Shown here piece after piece: positions 10,255 through 18,714 of a stretch of DNA of 64,000 nucleotides. The stretch lies in the NCBI RefSeq assembly GCF_050571805.1, contig NZ_CP192219.1. The stretch is one strand, 5' to 3'. The notes under the pieces are model-generated. The model did no database searches. It was not told the origin of the DNA and saw only the letters and a list, made by a program, of their open reading frames with translations. How positions within the stretch are numbered: the first letter of the stretch is position 1; the number at the start of each line of letters is the position of its first letter. The stretch is from Halodesulfovibrio aestuarii (GTDB lineage: Bacteria; Desulfobacterota; Desulfovibrionia; Desulfovibrionales; Desulfovibrionaceae). Both the position numbers and the translations under genes were made by a program.

Positions 10255-10515
10255 AGTGAGTCCTGTTGGTAAAGTTTCGTAAAAAGCGGAAGGTGCATTG
10301 ACTCGATGATTTCGAGTATTATTTATATCATCTAACCACTGCAATTTTTGTACAGGCTGTGAGTTACCTTATAGTCTGTTAAAAAAGCAATGGGTATGCT
10401 GCATTCAAAGATACGGCTTGAAAGAGGCTGGTGCAAGGAATCTTTATCTATAGGGTATCACTAACCTTAATGCTTTAGAAATTAACGTTACGTCGGAAAG
10501 GCTGTAGAATGTAGT

Positions 10516-10564
10516 TGAAAATAATTTTCAATTACATTTCCATTGTTCTTGACAATCATTTTCA
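10516..10564 (+). promoter_or_regulatory. Two Fur-box-like palindromes in front of the feo locus
   Basis: TGAAAATAATTTTCA at 10516-10530 is a perfect 7-1-7 palindrome. TGACAATCATTTTCA at 10550-10564 matches it with one mismatch between arms. A TTGACA -35-like hexamer (10549-10554) lies in the second box, so a bound repressor would block the promoter. Known: Fur represses feo genes when iron is sufficient. Binding itself is inferred. Confidence 0.8.
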
Positions 10565-10604
10565 ATTTGCATAGTTACTAGTCATACGTTTTGGAGGGGC
10601 ACAT

Positions 10605-10877
10605 ATGCCATGTTGTAAACGCAAGCATAAATTGAATTCCTTACCTGCTGGTTGCAAAGCTCGAATCAGAGGGTTTTGTTCGGAACCGAAGCTGAGAGGT
10701 CGACTCTGCGCGCTGGGGCTTACTCCGGGTACCGTTGTTGAGGTGTGTTCCCCGTGCAGCTTTAGAGTAAAGGATTGCCTGCTCACTTTGGGTGACGACA
10801 TTGCACGTAAGTTAGAATGTGAACCATTAGAAAACGAACAAAACTTGAAAAGTACAGAGACTGCGGGCACATTATAG
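10605..10877 (+). CDS. feoA: FeoA-family protein, cysteine-rich variant
   Basis: A 90-aa FeoA-like SH3-fold protein, the small cytosolic partner of FeoB in ferrous iron uptake. The FeoA signature (LPAGCKARIRGF, then LCALGLTPGTVVEV) is clear. It differs from the second FeoA at 11294 by carrying many cysteines (CC near the start, plus CSPC and others). RBS GGAGGGG sits about 8 nt upstream. It is the first gene after the two Fur-like boxes, so iron-repressed expression is likely. Confidence 0.88.
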   Translation: MPCCKRKHKLNSLPAGCKARIRGFCSEPKLRGRLCALGLTPGTVVEVCSPCSFRVKDCLLTLGDDIARKLECEPLENEQNLKSTETAGTL

Positions 10878-11008
10878 CAGTTTTGGTTACTGATAATTAT
10901 ATGACTCTAAACAAGAGGTGTTTTATGCTGTTGCAAGGTGGAACCCGCTAGAGGTGTCCACTGAAGGTGACAAACGCTTTTTAATTGATGAGTAATCGGA
11001 GGTGTCCA

Positions 11009-11197
11009 ATGACGGATGCTATTATTGTTGCAGCTATTATCGCTGTAGCAGCTGGTTATCTTGTTCGTCGCTTTATAAAAAAGGGTGCATCTGGAGGCTG
11101 TGGTTGCGGAAGCGACTGCGGTGGATGTAGTTCAGCCGGCGGTAAAAGTTCACAAGATGTAAAATCAGGCTGCAGTTGCTCTTCGCACAAAGAGTAG
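11009..11197 (+). CDS. FeoB-associated Cys-rich membrane protein
   Basis: A 62-aa protein with one N-terminal membrane helix (about residues 3-20, AIIVAAIIAVAAGYLV), a basic stretch, then a Gly/Cys-rich tail (GGCGCGSDCGGCSS and CSCSS). This is the pattern of the FeoB_associated family found next to feoB in many anaerobes; its exact role in iron uptake is not settled. I use the ATG at 11009, preceded by CGGAGGTG, not the upstream in-frame ATG at 10985. It is followed by its own terminator, so it can be made apart from feoB. Confidence 0.85.
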   Translation: MTDAIIVAAIIAVAAGYLVRRFIKKGASGGCGCGSDCGGCSSAGGKSSQDVKSGCSCSSHKE

Positions 11198-11219
11198 CAA
11201 AGGTTTTGTACGATCCGAC

Positions 11220-11247
11220 AGTGTGCGAAAGTAGCACACTTTTTTTA
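11220..11247 (+). terminator. Terminator inside the feo locus
   Basis: Stem AGTGTGC (11220-11226) pairs with GCACACT (11234-11240), 7-nt loop, then T8. It separates feoA1 and the Cys-rich gene from the downstream feoA-feoB pair. An outer pairing GATCCG (11212-11217) with CGGATC (11250-11255) is also possible. Confidence 0.8.
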
Positions 11248-11258
11248 CCGGATCTAAT

Positions 11259-11273
11259 TGATAGAGATTTTCA
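11259..11273 (+). promoter_or_regulatory. Fur-box-like element before the second feoA
   Basis: TGATAGAGATTTTCA is an imperfect 7-1-7 element. Its right arm ATTTTCA is identical to that of the two boxes at 10516-10564. It lies 21 bp before the feoA start and just after a terminator, so it could control a second feo transcript. Confidence 0.55.
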
Positions 11274-11293
11274 ATTTCATAGAGGGTGGTTAA

Positions 11294-11530
11294 ATGTCTA
11301 ATGCTATTCCGATGCGAGAATTAAAAGTAGGTGAAAAGGCCAAAGTAGTTGCTATTACAGCAATTGGCGAGCTCGGCCGTCGAATTCGTGATATGGGACT
11401 TGTTCCCGGGGCTGCACTTGAAGTTGTCGGGCGCGCGCCATTAAAGGATCCTGTTGCGTTGCGTCTTACTGGTTTTACTCTTTCCCTGCGTAATAATGAA
11501 GCAGACTACATCGCTGTTGAACGCGTTTAA
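11294..11530 (+). CDS. feoA: FeoA ferrous iron transport protein
   Basis: A 78-aa canonical FeoA (MRELKVGEKAKVVAI, RRIRDMGLVPGAALEVVGR, ALRLTGFTLSLRNNEADYI). It should act with FeoB in Fe(II) uptake. The start is fixed by AGAGGGTGG upstream. feoB begins 43 nt after its stop, so the two are probably cotranscribed. It lacks the cysteines of the first FeoA, which suggests a different role for each copy. Confidence 0.93.
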   Translation: MSNAIPMRELKVGEKAKVVAITAIGELGRRIRDMGLVPGAALEVVGRAPLKDPVALRLTGFTLSLRNNEADYIAVERV

Positions 11531-11573
11531 GAAATAATCTGCCACAAAAATTTCTGTATACGAGGAATATTTC

Positions 11574-13760
11574 ATGTCTAAAGAGATCAAAGTTGCTCTT
11601 GCCGGTAACCCTAACTCCGGTAAAACAACTGCGTTTAACGCAATCACCGGTGCGCGTCAGCATGTAGGCAACTATCCGGGGATTACTGTTGATAAGAAAG
11701 AAGGGTTTACTAGTGTTGGTGAGAACAAAATTCATCTTATCGACCTTCCGGGAACCTATTCTCTTACTGCGTACACCATGGAAGAAATTGTTGCGCGTAA
11801 CGTTGTTGCTGATCAGCGCCCGGATGTAGTCATTGATGTTCTCAATGCCGGTGCTCTCGAGCGTAACCTTTACCTTGCAATCCAGTTGATGGAAATGGGC
11901 GCTCCACTTGTTCTTGCTCTGAATATGATGGATGAAGCGAACAAGCAGGGAATGAAGATTGATCTTGCTAAGCTTTCTGAATTGCTGAACGTGCCTGTTG
12001 TAGAAACCGTTGCACGCACAGGGGACGGTATTCCGAGTCTGATGGAAGCTACCGTAAAATGCGCTGCGGAGAATCAGGGCAAAAAGTGGGAACCCCTTTC
12101 TATCTCATACGGGCCGGATCTTGACCCTGCCTTAGACAAACTGATTGCCCTTATTGAGGAAAACAACGTTCTCACTGACCGTTATCCGGCTCGTTGGACC
12201 GCAATAAAATACCTCGAAAGTGATGATGAAATTATACAGCTTGGTCGTGAAATGCATCCTGTTTCCGCCGAACTGGAAGAAATCGTTAAGGATGTTTCCA
12301 AGCATCTTGAAAGCACTCTTGCAACGTATCCTGAAGCTGTTATTGCGGATTACCGTTATGGTTTTATTACCTCTATTATTCGTCAAGGTGTTGTAACTCG
12401 TCTCGATGCAACCGCAGATCGTGTAGCGCTTTCGGACAAAATTGACAGGGTTGTAACGCATCGCTTTCTTGGCCCGCTCATCATGTTCGGCATCATGTAT
12501 TTGATTTATCAGATCACGTTTACATTTAGTGAAATTCCGGTTGGCTGGTTTGAAAATTTCTTCGGCTGGCTAGGAGGAATTGCAGACGCCAATATGTCTG
12601 AGGGGTTGCTCAAATCTTTGATTGTATCCGGTGTGATTGATGGTGTGGGCGGCGTAATGGGCTTTGTTCCGCTTATTATGTTTATGTTCTTGCAAATTGC
12701 CCTTCTTGAAGACTCCGGTTACATGGCTCGCGTTGCATATATGCTTGACCGCGTATTCCGTTTCTTCGGCTTACATGGTTGTTCAGTAATGCCGTTTATT
12801 GTGTCAGGCGGTATTGCAGGCGGTTGTGCTGTGCCGGGTGTAATGGCTGCACGTACTTTGCGTAGTCCTAAGGAAAAATTGGCGACACTTATTACAGCGC
12901 CGTTTATGGCGTGTGGTGCTAAGCTTCCAGTATTTCTTCTCTTTGTAGGTATTTTCTTTAAAGAACATCAGGCTATGGTAATGTTTCTGCTTACTATGGT
13001 TGCATGGGCATGTGCTCTTATCGTTTCAAAAATTCTTCGTAATACCGTTATTAAGGGTGAATCTACTCCATTCGTAATGGAACTTCCTCCGTACCGCTTC
13101 CCGACTATGCGTGGTCTCTTTATCCACACCTGGGAGCGCACATGGCAGTACATTAAGAAAGCTGGTACCGTGATTCTTGCTATCTCTATTCTTATCTGGG
13201 CAGCAATGACCTTCCCGAACCTTCCTGCAGATCAGGTTGCAGCATTTGATGCACAGAAGACTGTTGTTCAAGAGCAGATTGATTCTGCGAATGCTTCCGG
13301 TGCACCTGCGGCAGAGCTTGAAGAAAAACTGGCCATGATTGAAAACGATGAAGCAGAAGCGACTCTTAAAAATTCTTATGCGGGTAGTATTGGCGTCGCT
13401 CTTGAGCCAGTTATGCGTCCTGCCGGCTTTGACTGGCGCACAAACATTGCTCTTGTGGGTGGTTTTGCTGCAAAAGAGGTTATCGTTTCAACTCTTGGTA
13501 CAGCATACTCTCTTGGTGACGTTGATCCGGAAGATGCTGCACCGCTTGCGGAGCGTATCGCGCAGGATCCGAACTGGACTCCTAGCACCGCAATCGCATT
13601 CCTCCTCTTTGTACTTCTCTACGCACCGTGTTTTGTAACTGTTGTTGCTATCAAACAGGAAGCAGGTTCATGGAAATGGGCACTCTTCTCAGTTGTATTC
13701 AATACAGGTCTTGCATACATAGTAGCGGTAGCTGTGGTTCAGATTGGCAAATTGCTGTAA
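11574..13760 (+). CDS. feoB: FeoB ferrous iron transporter
   Basis: A 728-aa polytopic membrane protein that imports Fe(II). An N-terminal G domain shows G1 GNPNSGKT (residues 11-18), G3 DLPGTYSL and G4 NMMD. The membrane part has two Gate regions (GCSVMPFIVSGGIAGGCAVPG and the later NIALVGGFAAKEVIVSTLG). The insert between them at about residues 550-600 is Glu/Ala-rich. Length matches the family. RBS GAGG is upstream. The operon ends at the terminator at 13781. Confidence 0.97.
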   Translation: MSKEIKVALAGNPNSGKTTAFNAITGARQHVGNYPGITVDKKEGFTSVGENKIHLIDLPGTYSLTAYTMEEIVARNVVADQRPDVVIDVLNAGALERNLYLAIQLMEMGAPLVLALNMMDEANKQGMKIDLAKLSELLNVPVVETVARTGDGIPSLMEATVKCAAENQGKKWEPLSISYGPDLDPALDKLIALIEENNVLTDRYPARWTAIKYLESDDEIIQLGREMHPVSAELEEIVKDVSKHLESTLATYPEAVIADYRYGFITSIIRQGVVTRLDATADRVALSDKIDRVVTHRFLGPLIMFGIMYLIYQITFTFSEIPVGWFENFFGWLGGIADANMSEGLLKSLIVSGVIDGVGGVMGFVPLIMFMFLQIALLEDSGYMARVAYMLDRVFRFFGLHGCSVMPFIVSGGIAGGCAVPGVMAARTLRSPKEKLATLITAPFMACGAKLPVFLLFVGIFFKEHQAMVMFLLTMVAWACALIVSKILRNTVIKGESTPFVMELPPYRFPTMRGLFIHTWERTWQYIKKAGTVILAISILIWAAMTFPNLPADQVAAFDAQKTVVQEQIDSANASGAPAAELEEKLAMIENDEAEATLKNSYAGSIGVALEPVMRPAGFDWRTNIALVGGFAAKEVIVSTLGTAYSLGDVDPEDAAPLAERIAQDPNWTPSTAIAFLLFVLLYAPCFVTVVAIKQEAGSWKWALFSVVFNTGLAYIVAVAVVQIGKLL

Positions 13761-13780
13761 AAAGTGAATAGTGAATAAAC

Positions 13781-13819
13781 AAAAAGTCCCGTTCAATTTC
13801 GATTGAGCGGGACTTTTTG
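13781..13819 (+). terminator. Terminator after feoB
   Basis: A long stem (AAAGTCCCGTTCAAT with ATTGAGCGGGACTTT, one G-T pair, TTCG tetraloop), flanked by A-rich and T-rich tracts. It lies 20 nt after the feoB stop. Confidence 0.93.
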
Positions 13820-13902
13820 TTTATATCCTGTGGAGGATAAGCTGTCATTTACACAGTCGGCTATGACTTGGGGCATACATTTCTCCATTAAGCTGGCTGG
13901 TT

Positions 13903-13947
13903 CAAAATAAAAAAAGCCCGCGCTAGAAATAGCGCGGGCTTTTTTTA
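13903..13947 (-). terminator. Terminator for the SlyD-like gene, probably bidirectional
   Basis: A perfect stem AGCCCGCGCTA / TAGCGCGGGCT (13915-13925 and 13930-13940) with a GAAA loop. A-rich sequence on the left gives a T tract for minus-strand transcripts, and T8 on the right serves the other direction. Confidence 0.9.
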
Positions 13948-13963
13948 TTCGAATGAAATCAGA

Positions 13964-14389
13964 CTAGGCGATTTCAACGAGCTCAATTTCGAAGGTAAGG
14001 TCTTTACCTGCGAGTGGGTGGTTGGCATCAAGGGTAATGCCATCTTCTTTTACGGCAGTAATAACTACTTCCATAACACCACCTTCGGATTCAAGCTGCA
14101 AGAGCATGCCGATTTCTGGGGTGATGTGTTCAGGCACTTGATCATTGGCAACATCAATAATCATTTCGTCATTGCGCTGACCGTATGCTTCGTCTGCTGG
14201 GATAGTAACTTTAGTAGCGTCACCAACGCTCATACCCTCAACAGCTTTTTCGAAACCAGGAATAAGCATGCCGGAACCAAGAGTAAACTCAAGAGGTTCG
14301 CGCTCGCGTGAGGAATCGAAAACAGTACCGTCATCGAGAGTACCAGTATAGTGAACTTTTACAGAATCGCCGTCTTTGACCTGTGCCAT
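13964..14389 (-). CDS. FKBP-type peptidyl-prolyl isomerase, SlyD-like
   Basis: A 141-aa cytosolic prolyl isomerase and chaperone. It opens with VKVHYTGTLDDGTVFDSS and has the FKBP core GSGMLIPGFEKAVEGMSVGD. A SlyD-type insert (roughly residues 70-120) follows, closing with NHPLAGKDLTFEIELVEI. It lacks the His-rich metal-binding tail of E. coli SlyD. RBS AAGGAG is 6 nt before the ATG. It is a single-gene unit with its own terminator. Confidence 0.93.
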   Translation of the reverse strand: MAQVKDGDSVKVHYTGTLDDGTVFDSSREREPLEFTLGSGMLIPGFEKAVEGMSVGDATKVTIPADEAYGQRNDEMIIDVANDQVPEHITPEIGMLLQLESEGGVMEVVITAVKEDGITLDANHPLAGKDLTFEIELVEIA

Positions 14390-14713
14390 GAAGGTCTCCT
14401 TGTTAAAAATATGGTATGATAGGATGACTGTTCACACTTTGAAAGTCAATTCTTATTTAAAGGACGGTATGATTGCACGGTGTGTTATATTTTGAGCATG
14501 GACATCTCCTTGTGTATGGAATACGGAGCCAGAAAACATGTTGATGGTATCCTCGTACCTTACTGATTTTTTGTAGGTATACCTGTTTTTTCGGAGCCTG
14601 AATTTATTGTCAGTAATTAGGTGCTGCAAACTGTGAAAGAGTGGTGCTGTCAGCATGTCAGAAAAGTTAAAAAAGTAGTCCCGAATACTTGACCAGTCGC
14701 GAAATCTGAAATA
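14390..14713. other. Intergenic region between the isomerase and regulator genes
   Basis: About 320 bp between divergent genes. It should hold the promoters of both, but I see no -35/-10 pair with good spacing and no convincing ORF or RNA gene. The only clear structure is the palindrome at its right edge. Confidence 0.5.
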
Positions 14714-14733
14714 GTAGTACTTATAAGAACTAC
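14714..14733 (+). promoter_or_regulatory. 20-bp palindrome before the TrmB-type regulator gene
   Basis: GTAGTACTTATAAGAACTAC pairs at 9 of 10 positions and ends 13 bp before the ATG of the regulator. The position suits an autoregulatory operator. The link to the TrmB-type protein is inferred. Confidence 0.55.
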
Positions 14734-14745
14734 GCAGGAGAAGAG

Positions 14746-15435
14746 ATGGAACTCATTCAAGCATTGAAGAAATTTGGCTTCACCCAGCAAGAGTCTCTGA
14801 TGTATGTAACTCTTTGTAAAATGGGCGCCATGACAGGGTATGAAGCCGCAAAGGTTTCTGGCATTTCCCGTTCCAATGCATACGCTGCGTTGTCCAGCCT
14901 TGTTGAAAAAGGCGGGGCCATTGTTTCTTCCGAGGATTCCAGCAAATATACTGCAACACCGCGTGAAGAACTTATTTTAAACTTACGTCGTTCCTGTGAA
15001 TCGACATTAGAGTTTCTTGAAGAAAATTTACCGGAACAGGAAGAGGAAGAAGCACCATATCTTACCATTTCCGGATATGGAAACACCCTTGATAAAATGC
15101 GGAATATGATTCTGCTGGCAAAAGGATGGGTGTATCTTTCTGTTTCGTCTTCCACAGTAAAATTGCTTACGCCCGACTTGGATAACTGTATCAAGCGCGG
15201 GTTAAAAGTTGTGATTTTATCTGATGAAGACCCGCATCTTTCCGGCGTTGTTTTCATGCATAACGAAGCACCTGCGGAGAATGTACGTATTATCGCTGAT
15301 ACCAGCGAAGTTATAGTGGGCACGCTTGCAGTAAATAAAGGGCAGTGTCTCTATTCAAAAAACAAGCACCTCGTATCATTAATGCGCGAATCGCTTTTAA
15401 ATGAGATTGAGCTTATTAAAATACGTGGAATTTAA
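14746..15435 (+). CDS. TrmB-family transcriptional regulator
   Basis: A 229-aa regulator. Residues 1-70 form a TrmB-type winged helix (LKKFGFTQQESLMYVTLCK, then YEAAKVSGISRSNAYAALSSLVEKG). An acidic helical linker (FLEENLPEQEEEEA) leads to a C-terminal phospholipase D-like sensor domain of the kind found in TrmB relatives. The effector is unknown. RBS AGGAG is upstream. lysA follows after 15 bp, so the pair is probably one transcript, and the regulator may respond to lysine or diaminopimelate status. Confidence 0.85.
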   Translation: MELIQALKKFGFTQQESLMYVTLCKMGAMTGYEAAKVSGISRSNAYAALSSLVEKGGAIVSSEDSSKYTATPREELILNLRRSCESTLEFLEENLPEQEEEEAPYLTISGYGNTLDKMRNMILLAKGWVYLSVSSSTVKLLTPDLDNCIKRGLKVVILSDEDPHLSGVVFMHNEAPAENVRIIADTSEVIVGTLAVNKGQCLYSKNKHLVSLMRESLLNEIELIKIRGI

Positions 15436-15450
15436 TTAGGAGATTTCGGC

Positions 15451-16752
15451 ATGAGCAATGTTCGCTCCAGCTACACTGATAGTGTAAATTTCTACGGTAA
15501 CACCGACCCGATGGAACTTGTTAAAACATTCGGCAGCCCGCTGTATGTCTACAACGAGAACGTATTGCGTACGCGTTGCCGTGAAGTTCAGGCGCTTTCT
15601 GACAATCCAGCCTTTACACCAAACTATTCCGCGAAAGCGAATACGAATATCCACCTCCTCAAGATTGTACAAGAGGAAGGTATGGTTGTGGACGCTATGT
15701 CCCCGGGTGAGATTGTCATGAACCTTGCCGCCGGATTCAAGCCGGAGCAGATTCTGTTCATTTCTAATAACGTCTCTGCTGAAGAACTCCAGTTCGCCAT
15801 CGATCATGGCGTGTACGTGAGTGTGGATTCCCTCTCCCAACTGGATCTGTTCGGGCAACTGAATCCGGGTGGCAAGGTTGTTATCCGCTTTAACCCGGGC
15901 ATTGGTGCAGGGCACCACGCTAAGGTTGTTACCGGTGGTAAACAAACCAAGTTCGGTGTTGATCCTGAAGAAGCAGATACTGTTCGTGCTACCTTGGCTC
16001 GTCACAACCTCACCTTGTGCGGTGTGAACATGCACATCGGTTCCCTCTTCATGGAGCCGGATGGATACCTTGAGGCAATGGGGGTATTACTCTCCATTGC
16101 GAAAGAATGGGTTACTGAAGATAACAAGCTTGAGATCATCGATTTCGGTGGCGGCTTTGGTATCCCGTATCACAAGTATGATGGTGAAGAACGCCTCGAT
16201 CTTGCAAAGCTTGGCGAAGCCTTCCACGCTACAATCACAAAATTTGTTGAAGACACAGGCTACACAGGACGCTTTATGTGTGAGCCGGGTCGTTACATTG
16301 CAGCAGAATGCGGTGTCTTGCTTGGTAGTTGCTACAGCGTAAAGAACAACGGTGAAAAACGCTTCGCCGGTACCGATCTTGGCTTTAACCAGCTTATGCG
16401 TCCTGCCATGTACGATTCATTCCACGATGTGGAAATTTACCGCGAAGGTGGCAGTGAAGTTACTGAAACAATGGAACAGACCATTGTTGGTAACATTTGC
16501 GAATCCGGTGATATCATGGCTAAAGATCGTCAGCTTCCTGAAATTGCAGAGGGCGATGTTATAGCAATGCTCGACGCAGGTGCATACGGCTATGTAATGG
16601 CATCTCCGTATAACCAGCGTCCGCGCCCTGCAGAAGTTCTTATTCAGGAAAACGGTGAAGCACGTCTTATCCGTCGTCGTGAAACGTTGAACGATTTGCT
16701 GAACATGTATCCGGAAGCGGATGAACTGCTCAGTAAGTTCGGCGAGAAATAG
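15451..16752 (+). CDS. lysA: Diaminopimelate decarboxylase
   Basis: A 433-aa fold-III PLP enzyme that converts meso-diaminopimelate to lysine and CO2, the last step of lysine synthesis. The PLP lysine is in NYSAKAN, the glycine-rich phosphate site is DFGGGFGIPY, and the catalytic cysteine region is GNICESGD, followed by DAGAYGYVMASPYNQRPRP. RBS TAGGAGA is 9 nt upstream. No obvious terminator lies in the 128 bp before bioD, which runs in the opposite direction. Confidence 0.95.
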   Translation: MSNVRSSYTDSVNFYGNTDPMELVKTFGSPLYVYNENVLRTRCREVQALSDNPAFTPNYSAKANTNIHLLKIVQEEGMVVDAMSPGEIVMNLAAGFKPEQILFISNNVSAEELQFAIDHGVYVSVDSLSQLDLFGQLNPGGKVVIRFNPGIGAGHHAKVVTGGKQTKFGVDPEEADTVRATLARHNLTLCGVNMHIGSLFMEPDGYLEAMGVLLSIAKEWVTEDNKLEIIDFGGGFGIPYHKYDGEERLDLAKLGEAFHATITKFVEDTGYTGRFMCEPGRYIAAECGVLLGSCYSVKNNGEKRFAGTDLGFNQLMRPAMYDSFHDVEIYREGGSEVTETMEQTIVGNICESGDIMAKDRQLPEIAEGDVIAMLDAGAYGYVMASPYNQRPRPAEVLIQENGEARLIRRRETLNDLLNMYPEADELLSKFGEK

Positions 16753-16880
16753 ATCTTGCTTAAGATGTTACTCCGCCAGTGTGCTGCGCATATTTTTTAT
16801 GAACAGCGTTAGGTAATATACTTACGGAGTAACGAAGGTACGACATTGTTGGCAGGTTTGCTGTGCTCCATCCGACAAAC

Positions 16881-17585
16881 CTAGCCAGCTATTCTTTCGA
16901 AGAGGTTGATTGCCTCTTCGGGAGGGTTTGAAAAGTCTTCAATATGCGGAATACAGCCGCATACAGAATAGTTTGAAAATGTGGAGATAGCCTCCATGTT
17001 TTCCTGCAGCATCACCTGTGGTGTACGGTGTTCCTTGTTATTCACAAACACTATCCCTGCCGGTTGAACGCCCCGGTGATGCAACGCCTCAATGGAAAGA
17101 AGCGTGTGGTTGATTGTACCAAGTCCGGCTCGTGCAACGAGTATGGGCTTGATCCCGAACCGCTCGACGGCCAGCTGCACCATGTCCGCCAACATGTGTG
17201 TACGGCTGAAAGGCACTAACAGTCCTCCTGCAGCTTCTACCACCAAGGTATTATTTTTACGCAAATATGCCAGTTTGTGTAAAAGGTCTTCCACTTCTAC
17301 GCTGCTTTGTTCATCACGGGCAGCGTAGAATGGAGCCTTGGGATTGCGAAAGCAGGCTCCGGTTGCATCAGCAGCAGTTTGATGCACTTCGGGACAATAT
17401 TTAAGAACGAAGCTGGCGTCCGCGCCGGCATCGTTCGGGCTAAGGCAGCCTGTTTGCACTGGTTTCCAATAGTAAGGCGCGTGCCCCGCCCTTATTAGAA
17501 ACCGCATAAGCATCAGGGAAGCAACTGTCTTACCCACATCGGTATCTGTACCGACAACGAAAAATGACGGATTAGGTTCTGTCAT
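16881..17585 (-). CDS. bioD: Dethiobiotin synthetase
   Basis: A 234-aa ATP-dependent carboxylase that closes the ureido ring of dethiobiotin from 7,8-diaminopelargonate. The P-loop GTDTDVGKT spans residues 12-20; KPVQTGC and VEAAGGLLVPF are also typical. It overlaps the 3' end of bioF by 14 bp, which implies translational coupling. It is the last gene of the minus-strand biotin cluster. An imperfect inverted repeat overlaps the stop (16854-16881) but no T tract follows. Confidence 0.95.
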   Translation of the reverse strand: MTEPNPSFFVVGTDTDVGKTVASLMLMRFLIRAGHAPYYWKPVQTGCLSPNDAGADASFVLKYCPEVHQTAADATGACFRNPKAPFYAARDEQSSVEVEDLLHKLAYLRKNNTLVVEAAGGLLVPFSRTHMLADMVQLAVERFGIKPILVARAGLGTINHTLLSIEALHHRGVQPAGIVFVNNKEHRTPQVMLQENMEAISTFSNYSVCGCIPHIEDFSNPPEEAINLFERIAG

Positions 17586-18714
17586 ACCACCCCCTAATAC
17601 TGTTGACGAATGTGTGTACGTCCGCAGTACTGTGCAAGGCTGTCATACTTACTCGTATGACAGCTTTGTTCGTTGGTACGGTCGGATAACGTGATGCAAA
17701 AGCAAGCACACCATCTTTCCGCATTTTTTCCGCAAGTTCTGCGGCTTTCGTTTCATTACCAATCTCAATAGAAACAATATGCGCATCACCCTGAATGGTG
17801 AATCCGGCCTCCTGTATATCAGCACGCAAGAGTGCGCTGATATGTGCCAGATGTTCGCGTTCCGATTCCATTGTCGGCAGTTTTTTGAGTAACGCAGCAG
17901 CCGCTGCTGCGTGTGCTTCCGGCATCGCTGTTGAATAGATTACAGGCGATGAGAAGTTATGGAAAAATTCTTTAAATCCTCTCGGCATGAGTACGAAAGC
18001 ACCGAACATCCCAAGTGCCTTGCCGAAGGTTCCCACGGCTATGTCTGTGCAGCCGTGACTGATACCTGTGCCGTTTGCACCCAGCGCCCCGAATGAGTGT
18101 GCTTCGTCCACTATCCCAAAAAAGTTATGCTTCTTGCGTAATGCCTTGAACATTTCTGTATTCAATACATCACCATCCATGCTGAAAAGCGACTCTGTGA
18201 GTACCACAGGGTTTTCTGCATCGGCAGCGGTTAATTTTCTATCCAGCTGGGCAAGGTCACTATGGGCAAATCCTTTTAGTGTGCTGCCCGTCTGGACGAG
18301 GCCCTGCGCCATGCTGGCATGAATTCGTTTATCGTAGAACAAGGTTTCAGCAGGGCTGCATAGTCCCCATATTACCGCAAGGTTTGCCTGATAGCCGCTA
18401 GGGAGGAATAAAGCCTCATCGTATCCGAAGTATTCTGCAAATTGTTGCTCAACATCTTCGGTGTATTGGCTATGGCCTGTAACAAGCCGTGACGAAGTGC
18501 CGGACGGTGAATGAGAAGCAAAGCATTCACTGACAGTTTTTTGCCAATCGGAATCTTGTGACAGACCAAGGTAGTCGTTGGATGCAAAATTGATGAGCTT
18601 CTTTCCATCAACAAGGACATGACTGCCGATTTGTTTTTCCACAGTAATGGGATTCCGGTATAGCCCTGAATTTTTTTGTACGGCAATGGAGCGTTTTAGG
18701 CGTTCTGTAACCAT
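17572..18714 (-). CDS. bioF: 8-amino-7-oxononanoate synthase
   Basis: A 380-aa PLP alpha-oxoamine synthase that condenses pimeloyl-ACP (or pimeloyl-CoA) with alanine, the first committed step of biotin ring assembly. Motifs: NFASNDYLGLS, DEAHSFGALG and the PLP lysine in GTFGKALGMFG. It overlaps both neighbours: the dehydratase-like gene by 19 bp and bioD by 14 bp. The tight packing with fatty-acid-type genes suggests that its acyl donor is made by them. Confidence 0.95.
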   Translation of the reverse strand: MVTERLKRSIAVQKNSGLYRNPITVEKQIGSHVLVDGKKLINFASNDYLGLSQDSDWQKTVSECFASHSPSGTSSRLVTGHSQYTEDVEQQFAEYFGYDEALFLPSGYQANLAVIWGLCSPAETLFYDKRIHASMAQGLVQTGSTLKGFAHSDLAQLDRKLTAADAENPVVLTESLFSMDGDVLNTEMFKALRKKHNFFGIVDEAHSFGALGANGTGISHGCTDIAVGTFGKALGMFGAFVLMPRGFKEFFHNFSSPVIYSTAMPEAHAAAAAALLKKLPTMESEREHLAHISALLRADIQEAGFTIQGDAHIVSIEIGNETKAAELAEKMRKDGVLAFASRYPTVPTNKAVIRVSMTALHSTADVHTFVNSIRGWYDRT

